Positions 28,728 to 37,253 of a DNA stretch of 64,000 nt are shown piece after piece; position 1 is the stretch's first letter; every line of letters starts with the position of its first letter. The translations under genes and the position numbers were made by a program. Source of the stretch: Neisseria sp. oral taxon 014 str. F0314 (GTDB taxonomy: Bacteria > Pseudomonadota > Gammaproteobacteria > Burkholderiales > Neisseriaceae); the NCBI RefSeq assembly GCF_005886145.1, contig NZ_CP040504.1, forward strand, positions 1,426,001-1,490,000, read 5' to 3'. A model generated the notes under the pieces. That model did not search any database. It saw nothing but the letters and a program-made list of their open reading frames with translations, and was not told the DNA's origin.

Positions 28728-28934
28728 TCATTCGTCGGCCGCGGGCGGCGGCGGCGCGGCTTCCTCCTGCTTCATGCGCTTGTTGCGGCGGCGGATTCTG
28801 ACGGCGAATACGGTGAACAGGCTGGGCAGCACGGCCCAAAAAACTAAGTAAATCAACGCCCGCGCGATACTCGGCTGGGCGGCGGAATACATCACGGCAA
28901 CGAAAAGATAGCCGATGGCGACGATGTGCCACAT
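28728..28934 (-). CDS. Small two-helix membrane protein, unknown function
   Basis: 68 residues. Two hydrophobic helices (about 2-19 and 24-44) are joined by a short loop (SAAQPSIAR), followed by a basic patch RIRRRNKRMK and a Pro/Ala-rich acidic tail. The positive-inside rule puts the C-terminus in the cytosol. AGGAAT lies about 8 nt before the ATG. It is divergent from fthC and close to the rpsB promoter. I do not recognise a family. Confidence 0.65.
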   Translation of the reverse strand: MWHIVAIGYLFVAVMYSAAQPSIARALIYLVFWAVLPSLFTVFAVRIRRRNKRMKQEEAAPPPPAADE

Positions 28935-28999
28935 GGTTCGGATTCCTGGAACGGATGTTTTATAATTTTGAAATTCTACAATAAAAGGCCGTCTGAAAA

Positions 29000-29617
29000 A
29001 TGGGAAATCAGGAAAAATCGGAACTGCGCCGCCGCCTGCACCGCGCCCGCGCGCAGTTGGCCGGAGACGAGCGGGCCGCCGCCGAACGCGAAATCGGCCG
29101 CCTGCTCAAACGGCGCATCAAACGCGGCTGCAGAATCGGCGTGTATTGGCCGATGGGCAGCGAGCTGCGGCTGGACGGTTTTGTCCGCGCGGCGCAAAAA
29201 CGCGGGGCTAAACTGTATCTGCCTTATATCGAACCGCGTTCGCGGCGGATGTGGTTTACGCCCTATCCTGCCGACGGAGTGAAACAGGAACGCAAGCGCG
29301 GCAGGGCGAAGTTGCATGTGCCGCAGTTTGCGGGGCGCAAAATCCGCGTGCACGGTTTATCTATATTATTGGTTCCGATTGTCGGCATCGACCGCGAAGG
29401 CTACCGCTTGGGACAGGCGGGCGGTTATTATGATGCGACGCTCTCGGCGATGAAATACCGTTTGCAGGCAAAAACCATAGGCGTGGGCTTCGCCTGCCAA
29501 CTGGTTGACAGGCTGCCGCACGAAGCGCACGATGTCCCGCTGGACGGTTTCGTTTCGGAACGGGGCGCATTGGCGTTCCGGCGTTTCAGACGGCCTGTCC
29601 GCAGGAGGACATCATGA
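29000..29617 (+). CDS. fthC: 5-formyltetrahydrofolate cyclo-ligase
   Basis: 205 residues. It converts 5-formyl-THF to 5,10-methenyl-THF using ATP. Family blocks: KSELRRRLHRARAQL at the N-terminus, GVYWPMGSELRLD, LPYIEPRSRRMWF, and the C-terminal nucleotide site VPIVGIDREGYRLGQAGGYYDATL. An uptake sequence touches the start codon, and a second is translated near the C-terminus (FRRFRRPVRRR), so the tail is probably DUS-derived and dispensable. A TATAAT box (28961-28966) lies upstream. The stop overlaps the next gene by 4 bases. Confidence 0.93.
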   Translation: MGNQEKSELRRRLHRARAQLAGDERAAAEREIGRLLKRRIKRGCRIGVYWPMGSELRLDGFVRAAQKRGAKLYLPYIEPRSRRMWFTPYPADGVKQERKRGRAKLHVPQFAGRKIRVHGLSILLVPIVGIDREGYRLGQAGGYYDATLSAMKYRLQAKTIGVGFACQLVDRLPHEAHDVPLDGFVSERGALAFRRFRRPVRRRTS

Positions 29618-30204
29618 CCGGATTCAACGACAAACCCACCCTCTCTTTCAACCGCGTCCGCCTCGAACCGCTGACGCTGCAACATGAAGACGGCCTGCGC
29701 GAAGCCGTGTGCGACGGCAGGCTGTGGGAGCTGGCGGTTACCTCCGCCCCCGCGCCCGACCAAGTGGCGGCGTATATTCAGACGGCCTCGGCCACGCGCA
29801 CGGCGTTTGCCGTTATCGACGAGCGCAGCGGCAAAGTGGTCGGCTCGACCAGCCTGTACCACATCGACGAAGCCGTCCCGCGCGTGGAAATCGGATTCAC
29901 ATGGTATGCGCAATCCGTACAGCGCACGCACGTCAATACGAGCTGTAAGCTGATGTTGCTGACTTATGCGTTTGAAACGCTGGGTTGCGTCTGCGTGGGC
30001 TGGCGCACCGATATTCTGAACACGGCGTCGCAACGCGCCATCGAACGGCTGGGCGCGCAAAAAGACGGCATCCTGCGCCGCCACCAAATCCGCAAAGACG
30101 GCAGCGTGCGCGATACGGTGATGTACAGTATGCTGCGCGAAGAGTGGCCGGCGGCGCAGGCGGCTTTGCGCAAGCGGCTGGAACAGGGGACGGAAGCCCG
30201 ATAA
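29614..30204 (+). CDS. GNAT-family acetyltransferase (RimJ/RimL type)
   Basis: 196 residues. The RimJ/RimL-like pattern: RVRLEPLTLQHEDGLREAVCD at the N-terminus, FAVIDERSGKVVGSTSLYHIDEAVPRVEIGFTW, then the acetyl-CoA region NTSCKLMLLTYAFETLGCVCVGWRTDILNTASQRAIERLGAQKDGILRRHQIRKDGSVRDTVMYSML. It would move acetyl from acetyl-CoA to an amine; the substrate is unknown. The start overlaps fthC by 4 bases (ATGA) with GGAGG just upstream, so translation is coupled. A DUS is translated in frame (IQTAS). Confidence 0.88.
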   Translation: MTGFNDKPTLSFNRVRLEPLTLQHEDGLREAVCDGRLWELAVTSAPAPDQVAAYIQTASATRTAFAVIDERSGKVVGSTSLYHIDEAVPRVEIGFTWYAQSVQRTHVNTSCKLMLLTYAFETLGCVCVGWRTDILNTASQRAIERLGAQKDGILRRHQIRKDGSVRDTVMYSMLREEWPAAQAALRKRLEQGTEAR

Positions 30205-30205
30205 A

Positions 30206-30238
30206 CAAAGGCCGTCTGAACATTTCAGACGGCCTTTG
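30206..30238. terminator. DUS hairpin after the acetyltransferase gene
   Basis: 15-bp inverted uptake pair with a very short loop, starting next to the stop codon, followed by T-rich sequence. Confidence 0.85.
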
Positions 30239-30400
30239 CTTTTACAATCGACTGTAAAGCGCAAACAAAGTCTTTGCATTCCGCCAAAAAATCCTCTAAA
30301 TTCTGTAATATCCTGTTGTCAGCCGACGCGCATACAACGGAGGAATGAAAATAAATAACCACAAAGGCTGAAAGACAGCCTGATATTTAGGAGTATAACC

Positions 30401-31873
30401 ATGACTGAAGCAACAGACGTCATCTTGGTTGGCGGAGGTATTATGAGCGCCACTTTAGGCGTTCTTCTGAAAGAACTCGAACCCTCGTGGGAAATCGTCC
30501 TGATCGAGAGACTGGACGAAATCGCACAAGAATCTTCCAATCCGTGGAACAACGCGGGCACGGGGCATTCGGCCTTGTGCGAACTGAACTACGCGCCGCT
30601 GGGTGCCGACGGCAAAGTCCATCCAGAACGCGCGCTCAACATTGCCGAACAATTCCAACTCAGCCGCCAGTTTTGGGCGTCGCTGGTCAGCGAAGGCAAG
30701 CTGGCGGACAACTCGTTCATCAACACCGTTCCCCATATGTCGCTGGTCATGTGCCAAGACCATTGCGACTATCTGCAAAAACGCTTCGACGCGTTCCGCA
30801 GCCAAAAGCTGTTTGAAAAAATGGAATTTTCCACCGACCGCGCCCGAATCGGCGAATGGGCGCCGCTGACCGTCGAAGGCCGCAGCGAAGGGCAGCCGCT
30901 GGCCGCCACCTACGCCGCCGAAGGAACGGACGTCGATTTCGGCAACCTGACCCGACAGATGGTGAAATACCTGAAATCCAAAGGTGTGAAACTCAAATGC
31001 GGCCTGCACGTCGAAAGCGTGGACCGCGAATCCGACGGCGCATGGGCCGTCAAAACCACCGCTACCAGCGACCCCAAACAACGCCTGACGCTGCGCAGCC
31101 GCTTCGTTTTTTTGGGTGCGGGCGGCGGCGCACTGACGCTGTTGCAGAAATCGGGCATACCCGAAGGCAGGGGCTACGGCGGCTTTCCGGTGTCGGGGCT
31201 GTTTTTCCGCAACCACAACCCCGAAACCGCGCAACGCCACAACGCCAAAGTATACGGACAGGCTTCGGTGGGCGCGCCGCCGATGTCGGTTCCCCACCTC
31301 GACACGCGCCATGTGGACGGACAGCGTTACCTGATGTTCGGCCCCTACGCCGGCTTCAAACCGAACTTCCTGAAACAGGGTTCGCTGATGGATTTGCCGC
31401 AATCCATCCACCTGCACAACATCTACCCGATGCTGCGCGCGGGCTGGGACAATATGCCGCTGACCAAATACCTCTTCGGCGAACTGCGCAAAACCAAGGA
31501 AGAGCGGCTCGCGTCGCTGCTGGAATACTATCCGCAGGCCGATCCCGACGACTGGGAACTGATTACCGCCGGCCAGCGCGTGCAGGTGATTAAGAAAGAT
31601 TCGGAAAAAGGCGGCGTGTTGCAGTTCGGTACGGAACTGGTCACCCACGCCGACGGTTCGCTGGCCGCCCTGCTGGGTGCGTCGCCGGGCGCGTCCACCG
31701 CCGTGCCGCTGATGATACGGCTGCTGCACGAATGCTTCCCGAAACGCGCCGCATCGTGGCAGAGCCGCCTGAAAGATCTGGTGCCGGGCTACGGGGTCAA
31801 ACTCAACGACAACCCCGATCTGGCCGAGGAAATCCTCAGCCATACGGCGAAAGTGCTGGGCATCCACCATTAA
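30401..31873 (+). CDS. mqo: Malate:quinone oxidoreductase
   Basis: 490 residues. It is an FAD enzyme on the inner face of the membrane that oxidises malate to oxaloacetate and passes electrons to quinone, replacing NAD malate dehydrogenase in Neisseria. The dinucleotide motif is VILVGGGIMSATLGVLLKELEP; then SSNPWNNAGTGHSALCELNYAP, GAGGGALTLLQKSGIPEGRGYGGFPVSGLF, YLMFGPYAGFKPNFLKQGS, and the C-terminal LLGASPGASTAVPLMIRLL. GGAG lies 8 nt before the ATG. Transcription is monocistronic, ended by a DUS hairpin. It feeds the same quinone pool as the Nuo complex. Confidence 0.97.
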   Translation: MTEATDVILVGGGIMSATLGVLLKELEPSWEIVLIERLDEIAQESSNPWNNAGTGHSALCELNYAPLGADGKVHPERALNIAEQFQLSRQFWASLVSEGKLADNSFINTVPHMSLVMCQDHCDYLQKRFDAFRSQKLFEKMEFSTDRARIGEWAPLTVEGRSEGQPLAATYAAEGTDVDFGNLTRQMVKYLKSKGVKLKCGLHVESVDRESDGAWAVKTTATSDPKQRLTLRSRFVFLGAGGGALTLLQKSGIPEGRGYGGFPVSGLFFRNHNPETAQRHNAKVYGQASVGAPPMSVPHLDTRHVDGQRYLMFGPYAGFKPNFLKQGSLMDLPQSIHLHNIYPMLRAGWDNMPLTKYLFGELRKTKEERLASLLEYYPQADPDDWELITAGQRVQVIKKDSEKGGVLQFGTELVTHADGSLAALLGASPGASTAVPLMIRLLHECFPKRAASWQSRLKDLVPGYGVKLNDNPDLAEEILSHTAKVLGIHH

Positions 31874-31892
31874 GGGATTGCCCTGCCAAACG

Positions 31893-31925
31893 CAAAGGCC
31901 GTCTGAAATGTTCAGACGGCCTTTG
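31893..31925. terminator. DUS hairpin after mqo
   Basis: 15-bp inverted uptake pair (31893-31907 and 31911-31925), then TTTTTG. Confidence 0.85.
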
Positions 31926-32106
31926 TTTTTGTTATCGGTATCGGGTTGGAGGGGACGCCGGCCCGACTTGTTATTTCAGAAATTTAATTTCGATAGATTT
32001 TCCATTAAGATTTAAAATTCATTAAATTATAACAAAACAAGTTTTATTAGGTTAAATTAAGATTAATCATGAACTTTATTTTAGTTAAAAATGTCATAGT
32101 TGCGTA

Positions 32107-32115
32107 TGATTATCA
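32107..32115. promoter_or_regulatory. Fur-box-like site upstream of the GG-leader peptide gene
   Basis: TGATTATCA is the reverse complement of the Fur-box centre TGATAATCA; over 19 bases the match is about 13. It is 104 bases before the start codon in an AT-rich 290-base stretch (31926-32218) that otherwise holds no gene. Confidence 0.4.
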
Positions 32116-32218
32116 ATACGTTTACTAAGCGTAAATAAGATATTCATGCTTTTAACTATGCTTATAGTTATATAAATATAAGCATTCAACCTTAAATTGA
32201 TTGAACAAGGAGTAACTT

Positions 32219-32416
32219 ATGAAAGAATTAAATAATTACGAAATTGAATTGGTTGCAGGCGGCGTAGATTGGGGCGAAGTCGGTGCCGGACTCGGAGCCG
32301 TTGGACTCGGTGTGGCTATCGCAGCTACACCAGTAGGCTGGTTGGGCGCCTTAGGTGCAGCAGCATTTGCTGGTGCTGGCGGATATGGTATAGGTGATGG
32401 TCTATTCAATAAATAA
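32219..32416 (+). CDS. Double-glycine-leader microcin/bacteriocin-like peptide precursor
   Basis: 65 residues. The leader MKELNNYEIELVAGG has every hallmark of a GG leader counted back from the cut: Gly at -1 and -2, Val at -4, Ile at -7, Glu at -8, Leu at -12. Cutting by a peptidase-containing ABC transporter would release a 50-residue peptide rich in Gly and Ala (VDWGEVGAGLGAVGLGVAI... GYGIGDGLFNK) with several GxxxG motifs, as in class II microcins and class IIb bacteriocins that insert into membranes. AGGAG stands 6 nt before the ATG. The surrounding DNA is AT-rich. No exporter gene is in the window, so export must rely on one elsewhere. A small membrane protein gene follows. Confidence 0.8.
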   Translation: MKELNNYEIELVAGGVDWGEVGAGLGAVGLGVAIAATPVGWLGALGAAAFAGAGGYGIGDGLFNK

Positions 32417-32527
32417 CCTTAACCTAAAAAACAAGGAATCGGTAAATAAATCAATTCTCATCACCAAATGTTAATGGGATTGGAATTATTTTTTACTGAT
32501 TCCTTCCTTAAAACAGAAAGATTCCAT

Positions 32528-32698
32528 ATGTCAATTTACTTGTATATTCTAATTTTTATTATCTTTCTTGCTCTTGTTATAACCGTCGGCATCCATAAAA
32601 AATGGATTAAAACCGAACAACAAACCAACAAACGTATTTTTTGGATAGGCATCGGAATCGCCCTTGCCTCAAGCGTTTTTGCCGCCATTGTCGGCTAA
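32528..32698 (+). CDS. Small two-helix membrane protein, candidate immunity protein
   Basis: 56 residues from the ATG at 32528: MSIYLYILIFIIFLALVITVGI (helix 1), a charged loop HKKWIKTEQQTNKR, then IFWIGIGIALASSVFAAIVG (helix 2). Size, topology and its place 111 bases after the GG-leader peptide gene fit an immunity protein that guards the producer membrane. The frame is open 20 codons further up (32468), but only the 32528 start has a purine-rich AGAAAG and gives a clean membrane protein. The function is inferred from context only. Confidence 0.6.
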   Translation: MSIYLYILIFIIFLALVITVGIHKKWIKTEQQTNKRIFWIGIGIALASSVFAAIVG

Positions 32699-32749
32699 AT
32701 CCCGTCAATTTCTCCCCACGCACGCACCTTACAAACAACTTAATCAATC

Positions 32750-32900
32750 CAGCTGGTAGGTCGGGGATTCATGTTCGATGTTCCCTTCTCCGCTGCCCCT
32801 CCCACGCAGGCGACAATCTGGAACGTAAAATTTAAGAAACCTTTTCTCCTGACAGATTTCTGTATGGACAAGTTTGGATTCTCGCCTGCGCGGGAATGAC
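32750..32900. repeat. Degenerate NIME
   Basis: The left dRS3 has decayed (near 32800-32818); the core AACGTAAAATTTAAGAAACCTTT is recognisable; the right dRS3 (32878-32897) has one change. Upstream GTAGGTCGGGGATTCATG (32756-32773) is a damaged copy of the CGGGCAT palindrome family. Confidence 0.75.
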
Positions 32901-32957
32901 AGATTGAGGATTTACGGGTAACTGGGCGACGGGCCGGATTTCGTTCTATGTAAGTCG

Positions 32958-32989
32958 AGGCCGTCTGAAAATAAAATTTCAGACGGCCT
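32958..32989. terminator. DUS hairpin overlapping the end of waaA
   Basis: Inverted uptake pair (32958-32970 and 32977-32989). The right arm lies inside the waaA reading frame and provides its TGA stop. Confidence 0.75.
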
Positions 32990-34244
32990 GCACCGCTTTG
33001 GCGACTTCCTGCGCCATACGGCTGCTCGCGCCGCGGTGCTGCGCCACGAACGCCTGCGCCTGGGCGGCAAATCGGGCGCGCAGGCTGTCGTCCGAGAGCC
33101 ATGTTTCCACCGTCTGCCGCCACTCGTCCGCGCTGCCGACCTGCACCGCCGCGCCCGCTTTCAGCGCGTTTTCGCAGGCGGAAGAAAAATTGTAGGTGGA
33201 GAAGCCGAACACGGTGGGCACGCCGCAGGCTATCGGTTCGATGATGTTTTGGCAGCCGGTGTCGACCAGGCTGCCGCCGACGAAGGCCGCGCTGCCGGTC
33301 AGGTAATACGCGAACAGTTCGCCCATGCTGTCGCCTATCCACACCTGCGTCTGCGGCGAAACCATCGCATTGTCGCTGCGCTTTTGCACGCGGAAGCCGA
33401 GCGACCGCGCCGTATCATAGGCCGTCTGAAACCGCTCCGGATGGCGCGGCACGACGACCAGCAGCGCATCGCCGCGGTATTGCCGCCAAGCCGACAGCAG
33501 CAGCTCGGTTTCGTCTTCGCCCCGATAGAACCGCGTGCTGGCGCACACCGCCACCGGCCGCCTGCCGATGCGTTCGGCAAAACCGGCCGCCAGCGCGCGC
33601 ATTTTGTCGGGCGGGGAAATATCGTATTTGGTGTTGCCGCAGACGTGCACGTTGGACGCGCCGATCAGGTGCAGCCGTTCGGCATCGGCCGCGGTTTGCG
33701 CGAAACAGCCGCTCAGGGTCTGCATCGCCGGTTCGACCAGCCCGCGCACTTTCAGGTAGCCGCGCTGCGATTTTTCCGACAGCCGCGCGTTGGCAAGGAA
33801 CAGCGGCACGCCTTCTTCGGCGCAGCCGTGCATCAGGTTGGGCCAGATTTCCGTTTCCATCAGCACGCCGAACAGCGGGTTGTGTTCGCGCAGAAACTGC
33901 CGCACCCATTCGGGACGGTCATAGGGCAGATAACGGCATTGTGCGTCGGGGAACAGTTCCTGCGCGGCGGCGCGGCCGGTCGGCGTCATCTGCGTCAGCA
34001 GCAGCGGCGCGTCGGGGAAATGCCGGCGCAGTGCTTCCGCCAAGGGCTGCGCGGCGCGGGTTTCGCCCACGGAAACGGCGTGTATCCACACGGGGCGCTG
34101 CACGGGGTCGGACAAAGGTTCGCCGAAACGCTCGCCCCAGTTTTCCAGATAGGCGGGCGACTTGCGTCCGCGCTTTTTCAGATAGCGGCGGATGAGCGGC
34201 GGTGCAAACTGCCAGAGTCGGGTGTAGAACCAGCGGTTTATCAT
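32979..34244 (-). CDS. waaA: 3-deoxy-D-manno-octulosonic acid transferase
   Basis: 421 residues of glycosyltransferase family 30. It adds Kdo to lipid IVA at the inner membrane in lipooligosaccharide synthesis. An N-terminal hydrophobic/basic anchor (RWFYTRLWQFAPPLIRRYLKKRGRKS) is followed by the WIHAVSVGETRAAQPLAEAL acceptor site with the catalytic Glu, then LMETEIWPNL, ANARLSEKSQRGY, and the nucleotide-sugar half GGSLVDTGCQNIIEPIACGVPTVFGFSTYNF. The stop codon is given by an uptake sequence. Divergent genes are not present; the FUSC gene ends upstream. Confidence 0.96.
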   Translation of the reverse strand: MINRWFYTRLWQFAPPLIRRYLKKRGRKSPAYLENWGERFGEPLSDPVQRPVWIHAVSVGETRAAQPLAEALRRHFPDAPLLLTQMTPTGRAAAQELFPDAQCRYLPYDRPEWVRQFLREHNPLFGVLMETEIWPNLMHGCAEEGVPLFLANARLSEKSQRGYLKVRGLVEPAMQTLSGCFAQTAADAERLHLIGASNVHVCGNTKYDISPPDKMRALAAGFAERIGRRPVAVCASTRFYRGEDETELLLSAWRQYRGDALLVVVPRHPERFQTAYDTARSLGFRVQKRSDNAMVSPQTQVWIGDSMGELFAYYLTGSAAFVGGSLVDTGCQNIIEPIACGVPTVFGFSTYNFSSACENALKAGAAVQVGSADEWRQTVETWLSDDSLRARFAAQAQAFVAQHRGASSRMAQEVAKAVQAV

Positions 34245-34326
34245 GGATTTGGATTTGCCCGGAAAATGTAGGAAATGCCCATTCTAACGGATTTGCGGGG
34301 GATTGGGGAGGACGGGGCCGCTCGGA

Positions 34327-34362
34327 GGGGCCGTCTGAAAACCGGTTTTTTCAGACGGCCCC
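34327..34362. terminator. DUS hairpin after the FUSC-family gene
   Basis: 15-bp inverted repeat GGGGCCGTCTGAAAA and its complement; the right arm overlaps the last codons of the upstream gene. Confidence 0.8.
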
Positions 34363-35496
34363 ATCGTCCGAAACATTCGCCCTGCGTTCCATCAGGTGCG
34401 CCCTGAGCCGTTGCAGCTCCCGCGTGTCCAGCCAGCGGCGGCGGGTGCGCTGGAGCAGGATGGCCAGCGCGGCCACCTCCATACGCATGTTGGTACCCAG
34501 CCATAAGAAGCCCTGCCACTCAAACGGCAGATGCTGCGCCAGCCGTCCCAGCCGCGGATTGATGTCGGTATCGATGCGCACGCGCCGCGCGTAATGGCCT
34601 TTGAGCAGGCGGGCGGTCAGGCGCAGGTCGCGCTGCAAACGCTGGAAATGGCTGTCGAGCAGGCTGCGCTCTTCCGCACTCACGTCGGGCGGCGACAGTT
34701 TGGCGGCGGTGTTCAGCAGCAGCTCGGTGCTGTTGACGATTTTGCGGTGGGCGTGCTGCATGGCCTCCATCATGGCGGGGCTGATGTGGCTTTCGCCCGA
34801 TGTGGCGGCAAGGTGGCTGCGGCTTTTGACCATGCGGGCGTTGATTTGGCGCATTTTGATCATGTTCTGCTCCAGCCGCTCGCGGGTCATGCGCCTGCCA
34901 TTGCCAACTTCGGCAAGGATGCGGCTGCATGCGGTCAGATTGTCGGCCAGCATGAACCGCCACATCAGGGTGGATTTCAGCGGCAGCAGCTTGGCGGCGC
35001 CGATGGCGATGACTGCGCCGAGCAGCACGTTGAACGCGCGCATCAGGCCGCTGTCGAGCCATTCCGTGCCGTTGTCGCCGATAAGCATACACATGGTCAG
35101 CCCCGCCAACATCGGGATATAGCCGTTTTTGCCCACCGCCGCCCAGCCCGCCGCCGCACTCGCCGCGCCGACGGTCAGGTAAAACGGAAGCCCGCCGTGG
35201 AAATAATGCTGGTTCAGCCACAATACGGCCAACCCCGCGCCCAACCCGATAACCGTGCCGAGCATACGTTCCACCGCTTTGGAGTAAATCGCGCCCTGAA
35301 ACTGCAACATGCCCAGCACGACGAACACGGTCATGCCTATCCATTCGCCGTGTTTCAGGTGGAACACGCGCGCCACCGCCGTGGCGAACAGCACCGCCAT
35401 CCCCAGCCGGACGGCGTGTATCAGCCGGCTGTAACGGTAGCGTTCGTAGGCGTTGAGCCAGCGTTCGGCAAACGGGATGTGCAGGGGGAGTTTCAT
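34351..35496 (-). CDS. FUSC/YccS-like inner-membrane protein
   Basis: 381 residues. After a short N-terminus, six or so helices occur between residues 25 and 170 (AVRLGMAVLFATAVARVF, WIGMTVFVVLGMLQF, TVIGLGAGLAVLWL, FYLTVGAASAAAGWAAV, MLAGLTMCMLIG, AFNVLLGAVIAIGAAKLLPL), including the FUSC signature FQGAIYSKAVERMLGTVIGLGAG. A cytosolic helical domain (about 180-360) is rich in Arg/Gln. Relatives include the aromatic-acid exporter subunit AaeB and YccS. The substrate is unknown; no membrane-fusion partner gene adjoins it. Confidence 0.85.
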   Translation of the reverse strand: MKLPLHIPFAERWLNAYERYRYSRLIHAVRLGMAVLFATAVARVFHLKHGEWIGMTVFVVLGMLQFQGAIYSKAVERMLGTVIGLGAGLAVLWLNQHYFHGGLPFYLTVGAASAAAGWAAVGKNGYIPMLAGLTMCMLIGDNGTEWLDSGLMRAFNVLLGAVIAIGAAKLLPLKSTLMWRFMLADNLTACSRILAEVGNGRRMTRERLEQNMIKMRQINARMVKSRSHLAATSGESHISPAMMEAMQHAHRKIVNSTELLLNTAAKLSPPDVSAEERSLLDSHFQRLQRDLRLTARLLKGHYARRVRIDTDINPRLGRLAQHLPFEWQGFLWLGTNMRMEVAALAILLQRTRRRWLDTRELQRLRAHLMERRANVSDDGAV

Positions 35497-35590
35497 GGCG
35501 GGGCGGGGATAAAGTCCAAAGGGCGCGGCTTTTGCGCAAAGGCCGCTATATTAAACCGAAACGGGAAAATTTTATACGGCGGCGGGCAGC

Positions 35591-35625
35591 GCAGGCCGTC
35601 TGAAAAGAGTGTTCAGACGGCCTGC
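35591..35625. terminator. DUS hairpin after the photolyase gene
   Basis: 14-bp inverted uptake pair (35591-35604 and 35612-35625), 16 nt past the stop on the minus strand. Confidence 0.8.
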
Positions 35626-35641
35626 CGCATGTTCGCACATC

Positions 35642-36976
35642 CTAGCGGAACAAGGCCGCATACGCCCTGCCCTGCCGCGCGCAATCCGCCATCGGCGGCG
35701 GATAACCGTGCGTGTCCACGCTGGCGCGGGCCAGCCACGGGGCATGGACGACGTCTTTGGGCAGGTGCGCCAGTTCGGGAACATAGCGGCGGATGAACGT
35801 GCCGTCGGGATCGAGCTGCTGCGCCTGCAACACCGGATTGGCGGCGCCTCCGGAAAACAGGCCGAACACGCCTGCCGCCTCCTGCCAGTTGCCGGTATTG
35901 GAAGCGGGGTCGTAATCGGTCAGACAGCGCGCGAACCAAGCCGCGCCGTGCCGCCAGTCTGCCAGCAGTATCCGGCACAAAAACGCGGCGGCGGCGGCGC
36001 GCAACGCCGGATGCAGCCAGCCGGTGGCATTCAGGCTGCGCATGGCGGCATCTATCAGCGGGAAACCGGTCTGCCCCTGCTGCCAGCGCGACAGAACGTC
36101 TTGGCCGCCCGGCCATTTTATCCCGCGGTATTCGGGGCGGAGGGCTTCGGCGGCGGCTTCGGGACGGTGGAACATGACCTGTCGGAAGAAATCGCGGCGG
36201 ACAAGATTGTCCAGCCATTGCGCCGCGCCCCGTTTTGCTGCTGCCTGCGCCAGTTCGCGCGGCGAGAGGCAGCCGGCGGCAAGATAGGCGCCGACCCTGC
36301 CCGTGCCTTTTTTGGCGGGGAATCCGCTCATGAGCGGATAGTTGCCGATGTCGGCGGCAAACCGCGCCCACTGCCGTCGCCCCGCCGCCTCGCCGCCCTG
36401 CTGCCGCCACTCTTGCGGTGCGGTTTCGGGCAGTGCCGGAAACGGCGGCAGGATTCCGAAGGCCGTCTGAAAACCGACGGGCAGGCTTTCAGACGGCCTT
36501 CGGTCTGCAAAACGCTGCGCAAAAGCCCGCAGCCACGCCTGCCGGTACGGCGCAAATTCAAAATACGGCCGGCCGTGTTCATCCATTATCTCCGCTCTGG
36601 CAAACGCCGCGCCGTCGTTGACGCGCTCAAACGCGCGGCCTTGCGCGTCCAGCACCCGCCAAATCCGGTTGTCGCGCGCGGTTTCGTCGGCCATACAGCC
36701 TTCGTCGGCCACCACCACCGCCGCGTCCAGCTCGGCGGCAAGCCGCGGAATATCGGTTTCGGCCTCCTGCGCGACAAACAGCGGAATGCCCCGTTCAGCC
36801 AGCGCACGGTGCAATTCTGCCGCCGAAGCCCGCAGAAATGCCGCCTGCCGCGGGTTGGCCGCATCCGCCGCAAACACGCCCGCCACCGGCAGCCCGCGCC
36901 GCACGGCGGCGGCTAAGGCGGCATTGTCGGTAAGGCGGAGGTTGCGGCGGAACCAAACGAGTGTGTTTTTTTGCAT
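35642..36976 (-). CDS. phrB: Deoxyribodipyrimidine photolyase
   Basis: 444 residues. It repairs UV pyrimidine dimers with light, using FAD and an antenna pigment. The N-terminal antenna domain begins MQKNTLVWFRRNLRLTDNAALAAAV. The FAD-binding C-terminal half carries TGRVGAYLAAGCLSPRELAQA, WLDNLVRRDFFRQVMFHRPE, WQQGQTGFPLIDAAMRSLNATGWLHPALRAAAAAFLC and ASNTGNWQEAAG (usually YYQW/TGDWQ-like). I chose the ATG at 36976; the frame is open 29 codons above it but reads non-family sequence across an uptake sequence. Two uptake sequences are translated inside the gene near 36465-36500. Confidence 0.93.
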   Translation of the reverse strand: MQKNTLVWFRRNLRLTDNAALAAAVRRGLPVAGVFAADAANPRQAAFLRASAAELHRALAERGIPLFVAQEAETDIPRLAAELDAAVVVADEGCMADETARDNRIWRVLDAQGRAFERVNDGAAFARAEIMDEHGRPYFEFAPYRQAWLRAFAQRFADRRPSESLPVGFQTAFGILPPFPALPETAPQEWRQQGGEAAGRRQWARFAADIGNYPLMSGFPAKKGTGRVGAYLAAGCLSPRELAQAAAKRGAAQWLDNLVRRDFFRQVMFHRPEAAAEALRPEYRGIKWPGGQDVLSRWQQGQTGFPLIDAAMRSLNATGWLHPALRAAAAAFLCRILLADWRHGAAWFARCLTDYDPASNTGNWQEAAGVFGLFSGGAANPVLQAQQLDPDGTFIRRYVPELAHLPKDVVHAPWLARASVDTHGYPPPMADCARQGRAYAALFR

Positions 36977-37253
36977 GGTGAGGCCGTCTGAAAAGATGGG
37001 ATAGGGAATTTTAACAGAATCGCCGAGAACGGACGGTCTACGACCGAATTCGGCAGACGACATTGTTGGTGTCGGATGGCAATGCGCATCGCTACGCCTG
37101 ACAGGCAGGAAACCTAAAAATCGGGCCTAAAAATTCTGTCGCTTCTTTGAAATGTCATTAATCGACTAAAACTCGAAATGCTGATGTGCTCTAGACGGAT
37201 AATAAAAAATGAATAATAATTTTCATACTTTAACATGACGTAATGGAATAGAT

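Noticed and set aside
32468..32527. Longer N-terminus for the candidate immunity protein
   Set aside because: The upstream ATG has no ribosome site and adds a non-membrane segment lying in the intergenic hairpin.
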